Positions 23,164 to 31,575 of a stretch of 48,811 nt of DNA are shown here, piece by piece. Below the pieces are notes generated by a model. The model was not told the DNA's origin. It did no database searches and saw only the letters and a program-made list of their open reading frames with translations. The stretch spans positions 1 through 48,811 of the forward strand of contig CAYOSH010000029.1 of assembly GCA_964406575.1 (NCBI GenBank). The letters run 5' to 3'. Within the stretch, counting starts at the first letter, position 1; every line of letters starts with the position of its first letter. This DNA is from WTAW01 sp964406575. Its GTDB lineage: Bacteria > Acidobacteriota > Aminicenantia > Aminicenantales > Aminicenantaceae. The translations under genes and the position numbers were made by a program.

Positions 23164-26100
23164 TCACTGTCTTGGGGAAAGCCTCTTTTTCTGCCTTAAG
23201 ACAGCGATAATGAATCCTGTGATGAGGAAGAAAATCAAACCAAAAATTAAGAACTTGTAAGTTGTCTTAGGAAAGATTGTATAGTCAGTCTTCCCCGAAA
23301 TTATAAATCCGGCCCAATAATAAGGATGTGATAAAGTGCCAGAATTGATCATCTCGAGCTTGGATTTTCTTAAAGCATTCATGATGGAATCTGAGGAGCG
23401 GAGGTGTGCGTAGAATCTTTCCATCAGCTGGTACGTGGCTTGGTCATTGACTGCCCAGAGGCTCATCAGGACGGATGAAGCTCCTGCATAGAAAAAAGCT
23501 CTATTGATGCCTTGAATTCCCTCTCCTTTTATGAATTGTCCTAGACCCGTTTGACAAGAGGAAAGAGTCACCAGATCGGAGTTTAATTTTAAGTTGTAGA
23601 TCTCTCTCATCTGGAGCAAACCATCCTCTTTGGTATCATTATCTAATGAAAGAACTATCGTCGACCGTTCGGGGATCTTATTGTCGATCAAACTGTGTGT
23701 GGCAAAATGGAGAATTTTGTATTCTTCCAGAGATTGATTTTTGATTTGTTCCTCGGTTGCGCTCTCCCTTAGAAAAATTGTTCTTTTTTTCTTTTTGAAG
23801 AGGGCACTGATTTTTTCGATCTCTGTGCCGCTAAATTCTAGGCGATAGAGATTGTATGCATGTGTGGAAAAAATGTCGTTGAGGATATTATCTCCGTTTT
23901 CCTCTGTTTCTAAAGAGCCAAAAAATGGATCGCCTACTGCAAGAAGATCCTTTGTTCGTTTTGCGCTATTTGCTTCTTTCCGCTCGATCAATTCTTGAAG
24001 AGAAGAAATGGATGGCGCATAAGTGATTGTGTAATCCTCTATTAGCCAGCGATTACTCATTTTTTCTGTTACCAGGGTTTCGAAAGGGAGGAAATTAAGA
24101 ATATCACCTGGGATGATAATGATATTTTGGATATTTTCATTTAATCCAGGGAAAACGAGGTGGGTAAAGAGGTCATAACCCAAATTGAAATCTTTATTAT
24201 TTCTGTCAGTGATAATTTTGAGGTAATCCGAAACCATTTTCTGGAGCTCTTCTCCTGGAAGAGTTTTGAAGATTTTGAGTTCCTTTTTAGTGAGGACAAA
24301 TGTATATGAACTTTTTTTCCCTATGGTATAAGCAAAGAAGGCTGTTTTATCGTCAAGAAGATTTTTTTGGGCGTCTTCCATGTTAAGGGCTTTTGGGAAC
24401 ACTAGCTCTGCATATGCGGGATTTTCTGTTCGGATTTCCAGTTTGAGCGCTTCAAGATCGTCCTCATATCTCTTGAGGCTTTCCTGATTCGTTTCTTTTT
24501 CTTCGGGAGAAAGTTCCCTATTCAGCAGCTTGGTGTAGACTTCTGTAATATTTTTCTCTAGTTCCTTTTCTTCGTTTAACAGTTTGAAATCGATATGGTG
24601 AGAAATGTCGATCTTGGACAACTCTAGGCTATCCAAAAAGGCCCGGGCCTTTGCCTGTTCCATGTAATAAAATGCTTGAAGGTCATAGTTCCTGTCGGGT
24701 TCAGATTGATGGAGAAAAACCAGAAGATCGATAAGATTCTGGTAGGCTTCGATTCTTTTATCGGTGCCTAAAAAGCTCGCCTTTTGCTCCTCGTTCTGGA
24801 TGTTGGACCGGATTATTTCGATGTTTCTAATGGAAGCCTTGTATTTTTGCAAGGCCATTTTTGGCTCATTCTTTTCTCGAAGAGTATTACCCAGCTCCAG
24901 AAAGGCCTCCCAGAGGATTTGGCCCCCGCCGACTCCCTGTGCTAAATCGATAGCTCGCTGAAAATACTCAGTGGANNNNNNNNNNNNNNNNNNNNNNNNN
25001 NNNNNNNNNNNNNNNNNNNNNNNNNNNNNNNNNNNNNNNNNNNNNNNNNNNNNNNNNNNNNNNNNNNNNNNNNNNGGCCCCCGCCGACTCCCTGTGCTAA
25101 ATCGATAGCTCGCTGAAAATACTCAGTGGACTCTTCATAATTCCCCAGATTGTAATGGACGATTCCCATGTTGTTGAGAATCATTCCTTCGGATGCTTTG
25201 TCTTCACTTTGTCTTGCTTTTTCGCGTCCGGTCTTGAAGTATTCTAAAGCCTCAGAATAATTCTGCCTGTCTGAATTGATCGATCCAAGGTTGTTTAGCA
25301 CTTTAATTTCTGTTTCTTTGTCTCCCGTTTTTCTGGAGAGCTCAAGAGATTCTTTAAAATAGCCTAAGGCCCTATGAAAATCTGTTTCATTAAAATCTAA
25401 TTGAATTTTTAACCTTAATGTAGCTCCAAGATTATTTAAAGCTCTGGAAATATCTTTTTCATTGCTAAATTGATTATCAATTTCTAAAGCTTTTTCAAAT
25501 AATTCTATGGCTTTATCCAGGTTTCCAATTCTTTTATAAATAACTCCCATGTTGCTCAAAAAATCTGCCTCATCAGCTTTATTACCGATATCTCTTGCAA
25601 TCTGTAATGCTTCTCGGTAATAACCTAATGCCTTGGAATAATCAGTTTTATATCTCCAATAATAGAGACCAATGTTGTTTGAACATCTGCCTATCTCAAT
25701 TTTGTGGTTCAATTCCTGTGCGATCTTTAAGCCTTTTGCATTATTGGAATAAAAATTCTCCAGGTCATTCATCAACCAGTATGTATAACCCAATTGCCTA
25801 ACACATTTTAATTCATGCTCCTTGCTCCCGATTTGCTGGGCTTTTTCTATTGCGGCATTGAATTCTAAAATGGTTTCCGGGAATTTCTCCTTATCTCTAA
25901 GATCCTTGGCCTTTGTATAATGCGCATAAATATCTAGTGCTTGCTGGCTCTCAATTTCTTGTCTCTTGAAATTATGTTTTTTAGCGATTCGCAAACCGGC
26001 TTGGTACATTTCTGTTGAAGTTGACATTTGACCCAGGTTCCAATACAAGAGCCCCAGCTTCAGGAAATGCTCGCATTCTTGTTCTTTATCAGCTTTGTTC

Positions 26101-26306
26101 TTAACCAAAACAAGGGATTTGTTAACCAGTTCAACAGCCTCTGCAAAATAGCCATTTCTTTGGAGCTCTTCTGCTTCCTGAAAATATTGATCGTTATGAT
26201 CAACTGAAGATAATTCTTTTTTTATAATTTCAGTCGAAAAGAGATGAGACGACAGAAGGGAAAAAATAAGGATAAGGAGAAATCTTGTTTCTTTGAATCC
26301 CTTCAA
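23164..26306 (-). CDS. Exported TPR-CHAT protein (2), split only by an assembly artefact
   Basis: Two open frames (to 24942 and from 24858) are one gene. The 55 bases on each side of the N-run are identical; removing one copy plus the N (155 bp) joins the frames without a stop and gives GVGGGQILWEAFLELG, matching the LWEA motif of the paralogue. The joined protein is about 995 aa from a TTG at 26306 (AGGA upstream). Domains: signal peptide, at least seven TPRs, helical linker, CHAT domain with His in ILHFATHS and Cys in LSSCQTGLG, then a C-terminal membrane helix and a basic tail (LRQKKR). The CHAT domain therefore sits outside, anchored at the C-terminus. It leads the minus-strand group CHAT, sigma, anti-sigma. 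Confidence 0.85.
24921..25130. other. Scaffold gap with duplicated 55-bp ends
   Basis: 24921-24975 and 25076-25130 are identical over 55 bp and flank exactly 100 N (24976-25075). An exact 55-base overlap is what an assembler using 55-mers leaves at unmerged contig ends. The real genome probably has a single copy and no gap. Confidence 0.88.
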
Positions 26307-26340
26307 TTCTTCACGTCCTGGCTCTGTGGAGTATCGATTC

Positions 26341-26447
26341 AGATTATTGCACAATGAATTGTGACAAATCAATAAACGGGGAACAATCGCCTCTAGAGAT
26401 GAATTTGGGGGGTGATTTTTTTCGGTTCTTCTCACCCCTATAGGTGA
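26341..26447 (-). promoter_or_regulatory. TCACCYC box cluster D and CHAT-gene promoter region
   Basis: On the plus strand: GGGGTGA (26409-26415), TCACCCC (26432-26438, 23 bp apart) and TAGGTGA (26441-26447). Nearer the gene, minus-strand TTGTCA (26362-26367) and TAATCT (26341-26346) form a possible promoter with a short 15-bp spacer. A palindrome CACAAT-TC-ATTGTG (26350-26363) covers that spacer and may be an operator. The boxes lie inside the longer reading of the CHAT gene that starts at 26474, another reason to reject that start. Confidence 0.45.
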
Positions 26448-26508
26448 GGAGATAAACTTAAACCCTTTAAGCAAGGGCCTAGTCTATAAACTATTTCCTC
26501 TCTAAAAC

Positions 26509-26525
26509 AGAGAAATAATTTCTCT
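26509..26525. repeat. Perfect 17-bp palindrome
   Basis: AGAGAAAT, a central A, then ATTTCTCT, followed on the plus strand by seven T. It lies between the small secreted protein gene and the CHAT gene. On the plus strand it looks like a terminator, but no plus-strand gene ends here. It may act as an operator, or end antisense transcripts. Confidence 0.35.
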
Positions 26526-26594
26526 TTTTTTGTCAGAAAGAAATAAATTTTTTCTTTTTTAGACCAAAAATTCTAATTCGGGTTTGAATTCTTT

Positions 26595-26870
26595 TTAATC
26601 GCCGCCGCTTGGTCTTCCGCTCTCTAGATCACCCGTGATCTTCAATTTTCTCTTGAGATCTTTGTTGCTGTCATCCGGAGCCTTATTATTGTCCTGATCG
26701 ATAAAGGGAAGGATAGACAGCAGGGAGTTGACGAGGGCGACCTGTTTCTTGATGAAACGGCCGATGTCGAATCTGTCAGCCCGTGGCTTTGCATTCAACG
26801 TGGGTACGGAGAGCGCAAGCAGTGCAACACACACGATGAGCGCCGTTAGCTTAATGACTTTTTTTGGCAT
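26595..26870 (-). CDS. Small secreted protein, unknown family
   Basis: 91 aa. A clear signal peptide (MPKKVIKLTALIVCVALLAL..., cleavage near LNA-KP) leaves a mature chain of about 64 residues. The mature part has an amphipathic stretch (FDIGRFIKKQVALVNSLLSI) and then a charged, disordered tail rich in Asp, Asn and Lys. I recognise no family. It lies 288 bp upstream of the exported CHAT gene on the same strand, so it could be a substrate, inhibitor or signal for that system; this is position only. Its ribosome site is buried in a hairpin at 26872-26891. Confidence 0.72.
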   Translation of the reverse strand: MPKKVIKLTALIVCVALLALSVPTLNAKPRADRFDIGRFIKKQVALVNSLLSILPFIDQDNNKAPDDSNKDLKRKLKITGDLESGRPSGGD

Positions 26871-26871
26871 T

Positions 26872-26891
26872 GTAACCTCCTTTTAGGTTAC
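26872..26891 (-). promoter_or_regulatory. Hairpin burying a ribosome binding site
   Basis: In the mRNA (minus strand) GUAACCU pairs perfectly over 7 bp with AGGUUAC around the loop AAAAGG. The Shine-Dalgarno AAGGAGG lies partly in the loop and partly in the 3' arm, and the AUG starts one base beyond the stem. Translation of the small secreted protein should therefore depend on opening this stem, for example by heat, a protein or a small RNA. Confidence 0.55.
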
Positions 26892-27385
26892 GCTCGCCTT
26901 AAATGAGGGAATAGATTTGGAAGGATCAAGTCATGTTGGTTTCTTAGTAAGTTTTAATCCCTTCATTCTCATCCAAGGCAGCGTTAATAAGCTAAAAAAT
27001 TAAAGGCGTGATGTCAAGCCTTTTTTTGGCTCTAAATGGTTAATAATAATTGAATTACCCCATCTCACCTCATTATATTGTGTATATAAGCATTTAACAC
27101 CGCATATATTGAGTCGAATTTTATTTGAAAAAATTGAAAATTTTTAGTGTTTTTTTTGCTTTTTTTAAGGATTTTTAAGAATTTTGCCTAGAGTTTCCTC
27201 TCTTTAAAGGATTCAGCGACTAAAATTACACACTCATCAACGTCCTGAGATAAGCATAAAATTAGATTACGACAACTAGAAATTCATCATGTTGGTTTCG
27301 TACGCAAATTTGTGATGGAACAGGAAGCATCACTGTGAGGGCTTTGAAGGGAGCCAGGTTAATATAATTCCGGACAACGGACTTT
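26892..27385. other. Intergenic region between ndk and the small secreted gene
   Basis: No gene seen. On the minus strand TTGACA occurs within 27014-27030 beside an AAAGGC/GCCTTT stem followed by T-runs on both strands, which could end transcription from ndk or serve as a promoter element for the secreted-protein gene. TCACCTC occurs once at 27065-27071, with TTACCCC 11 bp before it. A 13-bp direct repeat, TCATGTTGGTTTC, is at 26931-26943 and 27287-27299. Confidence 0.35.
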
Positions 27386-27790
27386 TTAGGACTTGTAGAA
27401 GTAGTCGATCTCCCACTCTGCCGTTTCTACCGCATCCGAACCGTGTGTGGCGTTTCGCTCGACAGAAAAGCCATACTGGTGCCGGATGGTTCCTGGTTCC
27501 GCCAGGGCCGGGTCGGTCACACCCATGACCTTCCGCCATTTTTCGATGGCGCTTTCTCCTTCAAGGATCATCACCACGATCTCACCTGACGACATAAAAT
27601 CTGTTAGGCTATGATAAAAGGGCTTCGCCTTGTGGACAACGTAGAAACCCTCGGCCTCCTCTTTGGTGAGGTGGAGCATCTTCAATCCCATTATCTTGAA
27701 TCCTTCTTCTTCAATTCTCTGGATGATTTTGCCGATAACTTTCTTTTTCACCGCATCTGGCTTAATAATGGCTAATGTTTTCTCTGCCAT
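27386..27790 (-). CDS. ndk: Nucleoside diphosphate kinase
   Basis: Transfers the gamma phosphate between nucleoside tri- and diphosphates through a phospho-histidine, in the cytoplasm. 134 aa, a typical short bacterial Ndk. The active-site segment NATHGSDA places the histidine at 116. The N-terminal TLAIIKPDAV block and GTIR segment are present, though the residues after GTIR (HQYG) differ from the usual GDF/xxFG. AAGGAG lies 6 nt before the ATG and its first bases come from the stop codon of the upstream gene, so the two genes are translationally coupled. Confidence 0.95.
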   Translation of the reverse strand: MAEKTLAIIKPDAVKKKVIGKIIQRIEEEGFKIMGLKMLHLTKEEAEGFYVVHKAKPFYHSLTDFMSSGEIVVMILEGESAIEKWRKVMGVTDPALAEPGTIRHQYGFSVERNATHGSDAVETAEWEIDYFYKS

Positions 27791-27799
27791 GATTGCTCC

Positions 27800-28114
27800 T
27801 TATATGATTTTACCATCCTTTTTGGCTTTGGCTTCCATGGCGCTGCCGATTGCGACGCCTATGGCCGGGCCTATGGCAATTCCAAATCCCACATACGTGC
27901 CCTCAGCAACAAGTTTGTATTTCTTTATGTCTTTTTTACCGAGGCTTTGTTTACGGGCGGCAATACTTTCGAGAATATTATTCAACCAATTATCGTATGT
28001 TTCCATTTTTACTTTCGGAAAATCCTTATAACAAAGGGTAAGTGCGAAGTCAAATTTTTCGGGTGCTGCACGACAATTATACAGGAGCCTGTTAAATTCA
28101 TCGGCCCTAAGCAT
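27800..28114 (-). CDS. Small glycine-zipper protein, unknown
   Basis: 104 aa from the ATG at 28114; a longer TTG start at 28165 would nearly touch the divergent gene at 28175. Neither start has a strong ribosome site. The body is helical and charged (DNWLNNILESIAARKQSL). The C-terminus is a Gly/Ala/Ile zipper (YVGFGIAIGPAIGVAIGSAM) followed by a Lys-rich tail, as in small membrane-inserting or oligomerising proteins. I recognise no family. Its stop is 9 bp from the ndk start, with the ndk ribosome site partly made from its stop codon, so the two are one operon. Confidence 0.62.
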   Translation of the reverse strand: MLRADEFNRLLYNCRAAPEKFDFALTLCYKDFPKVKMETYDNWLNNILESIAARKQSLGKKDIKKYKLVAEGTYVGFGIAIGPAIGVAIGSAMEAKAKKDGKII

Positions 28115-28174
28115 TAAACACAGCACAAGGCCCCTAATTGACTCAGAAGAGATCCACCAGTACAATGATTTCTC

Positions 28175-28861
28175 ATGATTGAGGGAAAAAACAACTACGA
28201 AACGCTAAAAGAACTTTCCATCGAACAGAACTTTTCTCTTTTTGGTGTAGCAGATATCACTGAAATTAGGCATGAGTTCAATCTCCCAAACACTTCGTTA
28301 GAGAAATTCTCACGAGGAATTGCCTTAGGGAAAAGGCTCTTGAATGCTGTTATTGAGGAGATTGAGGATCGACCCACTGCTCTTTATTTTCATCACTATC
28401 GCCAGTTGAACTTTTTCCTGGATAGGGGAGCCTTCATCATGGCATCGGACATTCAAGAATTGGGTTTCCAAGCCCTTCCCGTTCCTGCTTCCCAGATCAC
28501 GAATTGGGAAAAGCAGCAAGGCCATCTCTCGCACAAAAAAGTCGGTTATTTATCGGGTTTAGGTTGGATCGGCAGAAATAATCTCCTTGTGAATCCCGAT
28601 TTCGGCTCACGATTCCGATTGGTCACAATACTGACCGATATGCCCCTTGCTGCAGATCATCCGCTCGATGAGGATTGTGGCTCATGTCGGGCCTGTATCA
28701 GAGTTTGTCCGGCGAAGGCTATACAAGAGGATGTCTCTAATTTTGACCACTGGAGATGTTTCGACAAATTGAAGGAATTTCGAAAAAGCGGGATTGTGGG
28801 GCAACATATTTGTGGCGTGTGCATCAAAGCTTGTCCCGGTTTCAAAAAGCAAAAAAGGTGA
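28175..28861 (+). CDS. QueG-like 4Fe-4S reductase, short form
   Basis: 228 aa with two cysteine clusters near the end, CGSCRACIRVCP and CGVCIKACPG, each fitting a 4Fe-4S cluster. The middle block (KVGYLSGLGWIGRNNLLVNP, FGSRFRLVTILTD) is that of epoxyqueuosine reductase and related cobalamin-dependent reductases. It is much shorter than QueG (about 350-380 aa) and lacks the C-terminal HEAT part, so a tRNA role is not certain. The stop codon lies inside a perfect palindrome (28852-28874) shared with the converging cyclase gene. Confidence 0.75.
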   Translation: MIEGKNNYETLKELSIEQNFSLFGVADITEIRHEFNLPNTSLEKFSRGIALGKRLLNAVIEEIEDRPTALYFHHYRQLNFFLDRGAFIMASDIQELGFQALPVPASQITNWEKQQGHLSHKKVGYLSGLGWIGRNNLLVNPDFGSRFRLVTILTDMPLAADHPLDEDCGSCRACIRVCPAKAIQEDVSNFDHWRCFDKLKEFRKSGIVGQHICGVCIKACPGFKKQKR

Positions 28862-28874
28862 CTGTCACCTTTTT
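28852..28874. terminator. Shared bidirectional terminator palindrome
   Basis: AAAAAGGTGAC, a central T, and GTCACCTTTTT form a perfect 23-bp palindrome with A/T tails on both sides, so it can stop transcripts from either direction. It includes the TGA of the QueG-like gene (28859-28861) and ends 5 bp before the stop of the converging GGDEF gene (28880). It is the cleanest of three related copies in the window. Confidence 0.75.
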
Positions 28875-28879
28875 ATCTT

Positions 28880-31252
28880 TTATCTGGAGAGGATTATTCC
28901 TTTTATTGCAATCTCTAAGGTGTTCTTGCCGGTGCTTTTTGCCTTGAACAATGCCGCATCGGCAAGATTGGTGAGGTCTGTGGCCACCTTCTCGTAATCT
29001 GTTGTTCCTTTTTTTTGTTTAACGGCTCTTTTCTGTGTTCTGTTGGAATAGGAACAGTGGGCGATTCCTAGACTTATTGTTTTATGGACTGGAATTCCTT
29101 TGGGACTAAATGTCAACTCTGAAAAAGCTGTTCGAATTCTGTTCCCCACTTTGATCGCTTCTTTGTCGTCGGCTCCCGGGAGAATGATGGCAAATTCATC
29201 TCCACCGAATCTCGAAGCCCAATCTCCGATCGATGAGCCGTTGTCCTCGAAGGGTGAGCACCTATCGTCGTCTCTTTCCCTCCGGATGTTTTGTGAGATG
29301 ACGTGTGCCATTTCCTTGAGCAGTTCGTCCCCTTTCAGATGATGGTTAGTGTCGTTATAATGTTTGAAGTCGTCAATATCGATCATAATGAGCGACAGTG
29401 AGCTCCGCCATCTTTCGGCGTTTTTTATCTCTTTAGGGAGATTCTGGTTAAAATAGCGCCGGTTAAAAAGCCCTGTCAATTCATCTGTGATCGAAAGACG
29501 CCTGACCTCCTCTTGGAGGTACTTTTTCTTTGTAATGTCTTCAATCACGGTGTCGTAGTAAAGAATTTTTTCGGAATTCCTCCGGATGGCTGTTGATGTT
29601 AATGACGCCCAGAATTGAGTCCCATCTTTTCGATTCAGACAGAACTCCTTGTTTTTGACCAATCCGTTCTTCTGCATATCAGTCATGAAATTTGTTGAGG
29701 CTTCCTGTATCTGAAAGAACTCCGATACATTCTTTTCCAGAAAACTCTTTACGTTTTTAAAGCCGAACATCTCGACAGCTGAGGGATTGGCTTCGAGGAT
29801 TTGTCCGCTCGGATCCGTGCGAAAAATCCCCACTTTTATGTTGGTGATCAACTCTCTGTATTTTTCCTCGGACTCTTTGATTTTTTTTGCCAGAATCCTT
29901 TTTTGGAGCATCTCTGAGATCAAGTTCGCAAAGATCTCCAAAGGCCTTACGGTAACAGCGGAGGGAGCGAGACCACTTTTTGATTCATCGACAGAGATGA
30001 TCCCAATGACTTGACCCACAGTGTTTTTCATTGTCACAAGGAGATTGTCCTCACGATGCCAGTAACCGTTCTTTTCAGGATAGGATTTTTTGCTGTAAAT
30101 CACAGCTTTTTGATCCAGGATGTCCTTCAAATTGTGGGGAATATAGCAGGATTGATTACCGATTTTGATGCCTTGTTCGAAGTATTTGAGATATTTTTCC
30201 CTCGGCATTTCCACTTCTCTGATCTTGTCCAGCTGTCTCTGTGTGACCCCATTGTATCCGATGATTTCTCTGTAAGGAGGCGTATGGATGAAATACGAAA
30301 TGAGCACTCTGTTGAAGTCGGAAATGTCCACAAACGCCTGCGTTACGAACTTTATAAAATCTTCAGCATCTTCGACCAGGACCAGCGCTGCAGTGATCTG
30401 AGAGAATCTTTCGATCTGCCGGTTCATCTCATCCATCTTATTGGCGATGTTTTTTCGATCGGTCAGGTCCCTGATGAACGCCATATCTGCAGGGTGGCCA
30501 TTGTATCGGATGACAGAGGCTGAGATCTCGACGTTTTTTACCTTTTTATTCTTGCAGATCAGCGTGAGATCATAAACAGAGGGGACATTCTTTCCTGCGA
30601 GACGCATCTTGTAACGCTTTTCGATGAGGCTCCGTTGTTTTGGCTGCAATTTTTCGAATATAGGCGTATCCACAAGCTCGTCAGGTAAATAGCCCAGGAT
30701 GTTCTTAATAGCCTTGTTAGCGTATTTGCAAATCCCGTCTTGAATGATGATGACGCCATATTTAGCCTTTTCAACGATATTCTGGTACTTATCCACAGAA
30801 TCCATAAATTCTGCTTCTGCCTTTTTGCGTTCGGTTATGTTTCGAGCTATTCCCATGAGAGCGACGATGATTCCCCGGGCGTTCTTTATGGGCTTGAATT
30901 GGATTTCAAAGGGGATATGTTTACCACTAGCTGTTTTGATCTCGACCTTGAGCGGAGGGGGAGATTTTTTCCGGCGGATGCTCTTGAGGAGCATGCGGAT
31001 TTCCTTGTGATAATTCGAGGTTGTAACCTTGAAAAGATTGGGCTTTCGTGCCTTTGAAGCCAATGATCCTATGACTTCTTGTGCGGCTTTATTGAGATAG
31101 AGAAAATTCCCCTCAAGATCTGTTGTGAAAATGAGATCCGGCGCATCGTCTACTAGAACCTGATAATTTTCTTTAGAATCAGATTTTTTAACGATATACG
31201 GGTTGATAAAATCAGGGTCATGAATGATGCTGATCTCTTGTCGGTTAGCCAT
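28880..31252 (-). CDS. PAS-PAS-GAF-PAS-GGDEF diguanylate cyclase
   Basis: 790 aa, cytoplasmic. Two PAS domains (about 25-145 and 150-270), a GAF domain (about 285-440), a third PAS (about 460-580) and a GGDEF domain (about 590-785). The catalytic motif is an intact GGDEF near 684 (SRFGGDEFAIILPGA), so it should make c-di-GMP. The product-inhibition RxxD site expected five residues before it is absent (SSIGDWAS instead). A short acidic insertion with DDDRCSPFEDNG precedes it. A promoter (31286-31314) and box cluster E lie upstream. Confidence 0.92.
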   Translation of the reverse strand: MANRQEISIIHDPDFINPYIVKKSDSKENYQVLVDDAPDLIFTTDLEGNFLYLNKAAQEVIGSLASKARKPNLFKVTTSNYHKEIRMLLKSIRRKKSPPPLKVEIKTASGKHIPFEIQFKPIKNARGIIVALMGIARNITERKKAEAEFMDSVDKYQNIVEKAKYGVIIIQDGICKYANKAIKNILGYLPDELVDTPIFEKLQPKQRSLIEKRYKMRLAGKNVPSVYDLTLICKNKKVKNVEISASVIRYNGHPADMAFIRDLTDRKNIANKMDEMNRQIERFSQITAALVLVEDAEDFIKFVTQAFVDISDFNRVLISYFIHTPPYREIIGYNGVTQRQLDKIREVEMPREKYLKYFEQGIKIGNQSCYIPHNLKDILDQKAVIYSKKSYPEKNGYWHREDNLLVTMKNTVGQVIGIISVDESKSGLAPSAVTVRPLEIFANLISEMLQKRILAKKIKESEEKYRELITNIKVGIFRTDPSGQILEANPSAVEMFGFKNVKSFLEKNVSEFFQIQEASTNFMTDMQKNGLVKNKEFCLNRKDGTQFWASLTSTAIRRNSEKILYYDTVIEDITKKKYLQEEVRRLSITDELTGLFNRRYFNQNLPKEIKNAERWRSSLSLIMIDIDDFKHYNDTNHHLKGDELLKEMAHVISQNIRRERDDDRCSPFEDNGSSIGDWASRFGGDEFAIILPGADDKEAIKVGNRIRTAFSELTFSPKGIPVHKTISLGIAHCSYSNRTQKRAVKQKKGTTDYEKVATDLTNLADAALFKAKSTGKNTLEIAIKGIILSR

Positions 31253-31285
31253 TTTTATAGGAATAAACCTCTAACAACTAAGATT

Positions 31286-31388
31286 AAGATAGTATGTGAG
31301 GAGAAATTAGTAAATCGCCTAATGCGATGAACTGAGGAAGGAATTTGAAAAGATCTCTCTCACCCCGCTAACCGAGATTTTTCACCTC
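31286..31388 (-). promoter_or_regulatory. TCACCYC box cluster E and GGDEF promoter
   Basis: Plus-strand half-sites TCACCCC (31360-31366) and TCACCTC (31382-31388) are direct repeats 22 bp apart. On the minus strand TTTACT (31309-31314), a 17-bp spacer and TATCTT (31286-31291) form a possible promoter about 45 bp downstream of the boxes. The same arrangement, boxes then promoter then gene, is seen in clusters A to D. Confidence 0.45.
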
Positions 31389-31575
31389 CTCCGGCTAATC
31401 CTTTTTTGCAACAACCCGTTGTTGGGAATGCACAAAAAAGGCAAAATCACATTTTTCTAGGGGCGGCCCAAAAAAGTAGACAGTTATTTGTGCCCAGTAA
31501 TTGGCTCACCTCTATTTTGAGTTAAGCAATAATGTACCCGGTACATTTTTGTCTGAGTTGCCTTAGGGGGCCTTA
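31389..31575. other. Intergenic remainder with a 17-bp palindrome
   Basis: No gene. AATGTACC-C-GGTACATT (31531-31547) is a perfect 17-bp palindrome followed by five T. CAACAA-CCCG-TTGTTG lies upstream near 31410-31425. A further single TCACCTC is at 31506-31512. The region from 31461 to 31570 has weakly similar ends in opposite orientation (GGCCC, then AGACA), possibly an old mobile-element scar. Confidence 0.3.

Noticed and set aside
24921..25130. 55-bp direct repeat as a biological duplication
   Set aside because: The exact length, its place at both edges of a 100-N gap and the restored frame upon merging point to unmerged contig ends.
26307..26474. Longer N-terminus of the second CHAT protein
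   Set aside because: It would place the box cluster and promoter inside the coding region and put 56 unlikely residues ahead of a clear signal peptide; both starts are TTG but only 26306 has a ribosome site.
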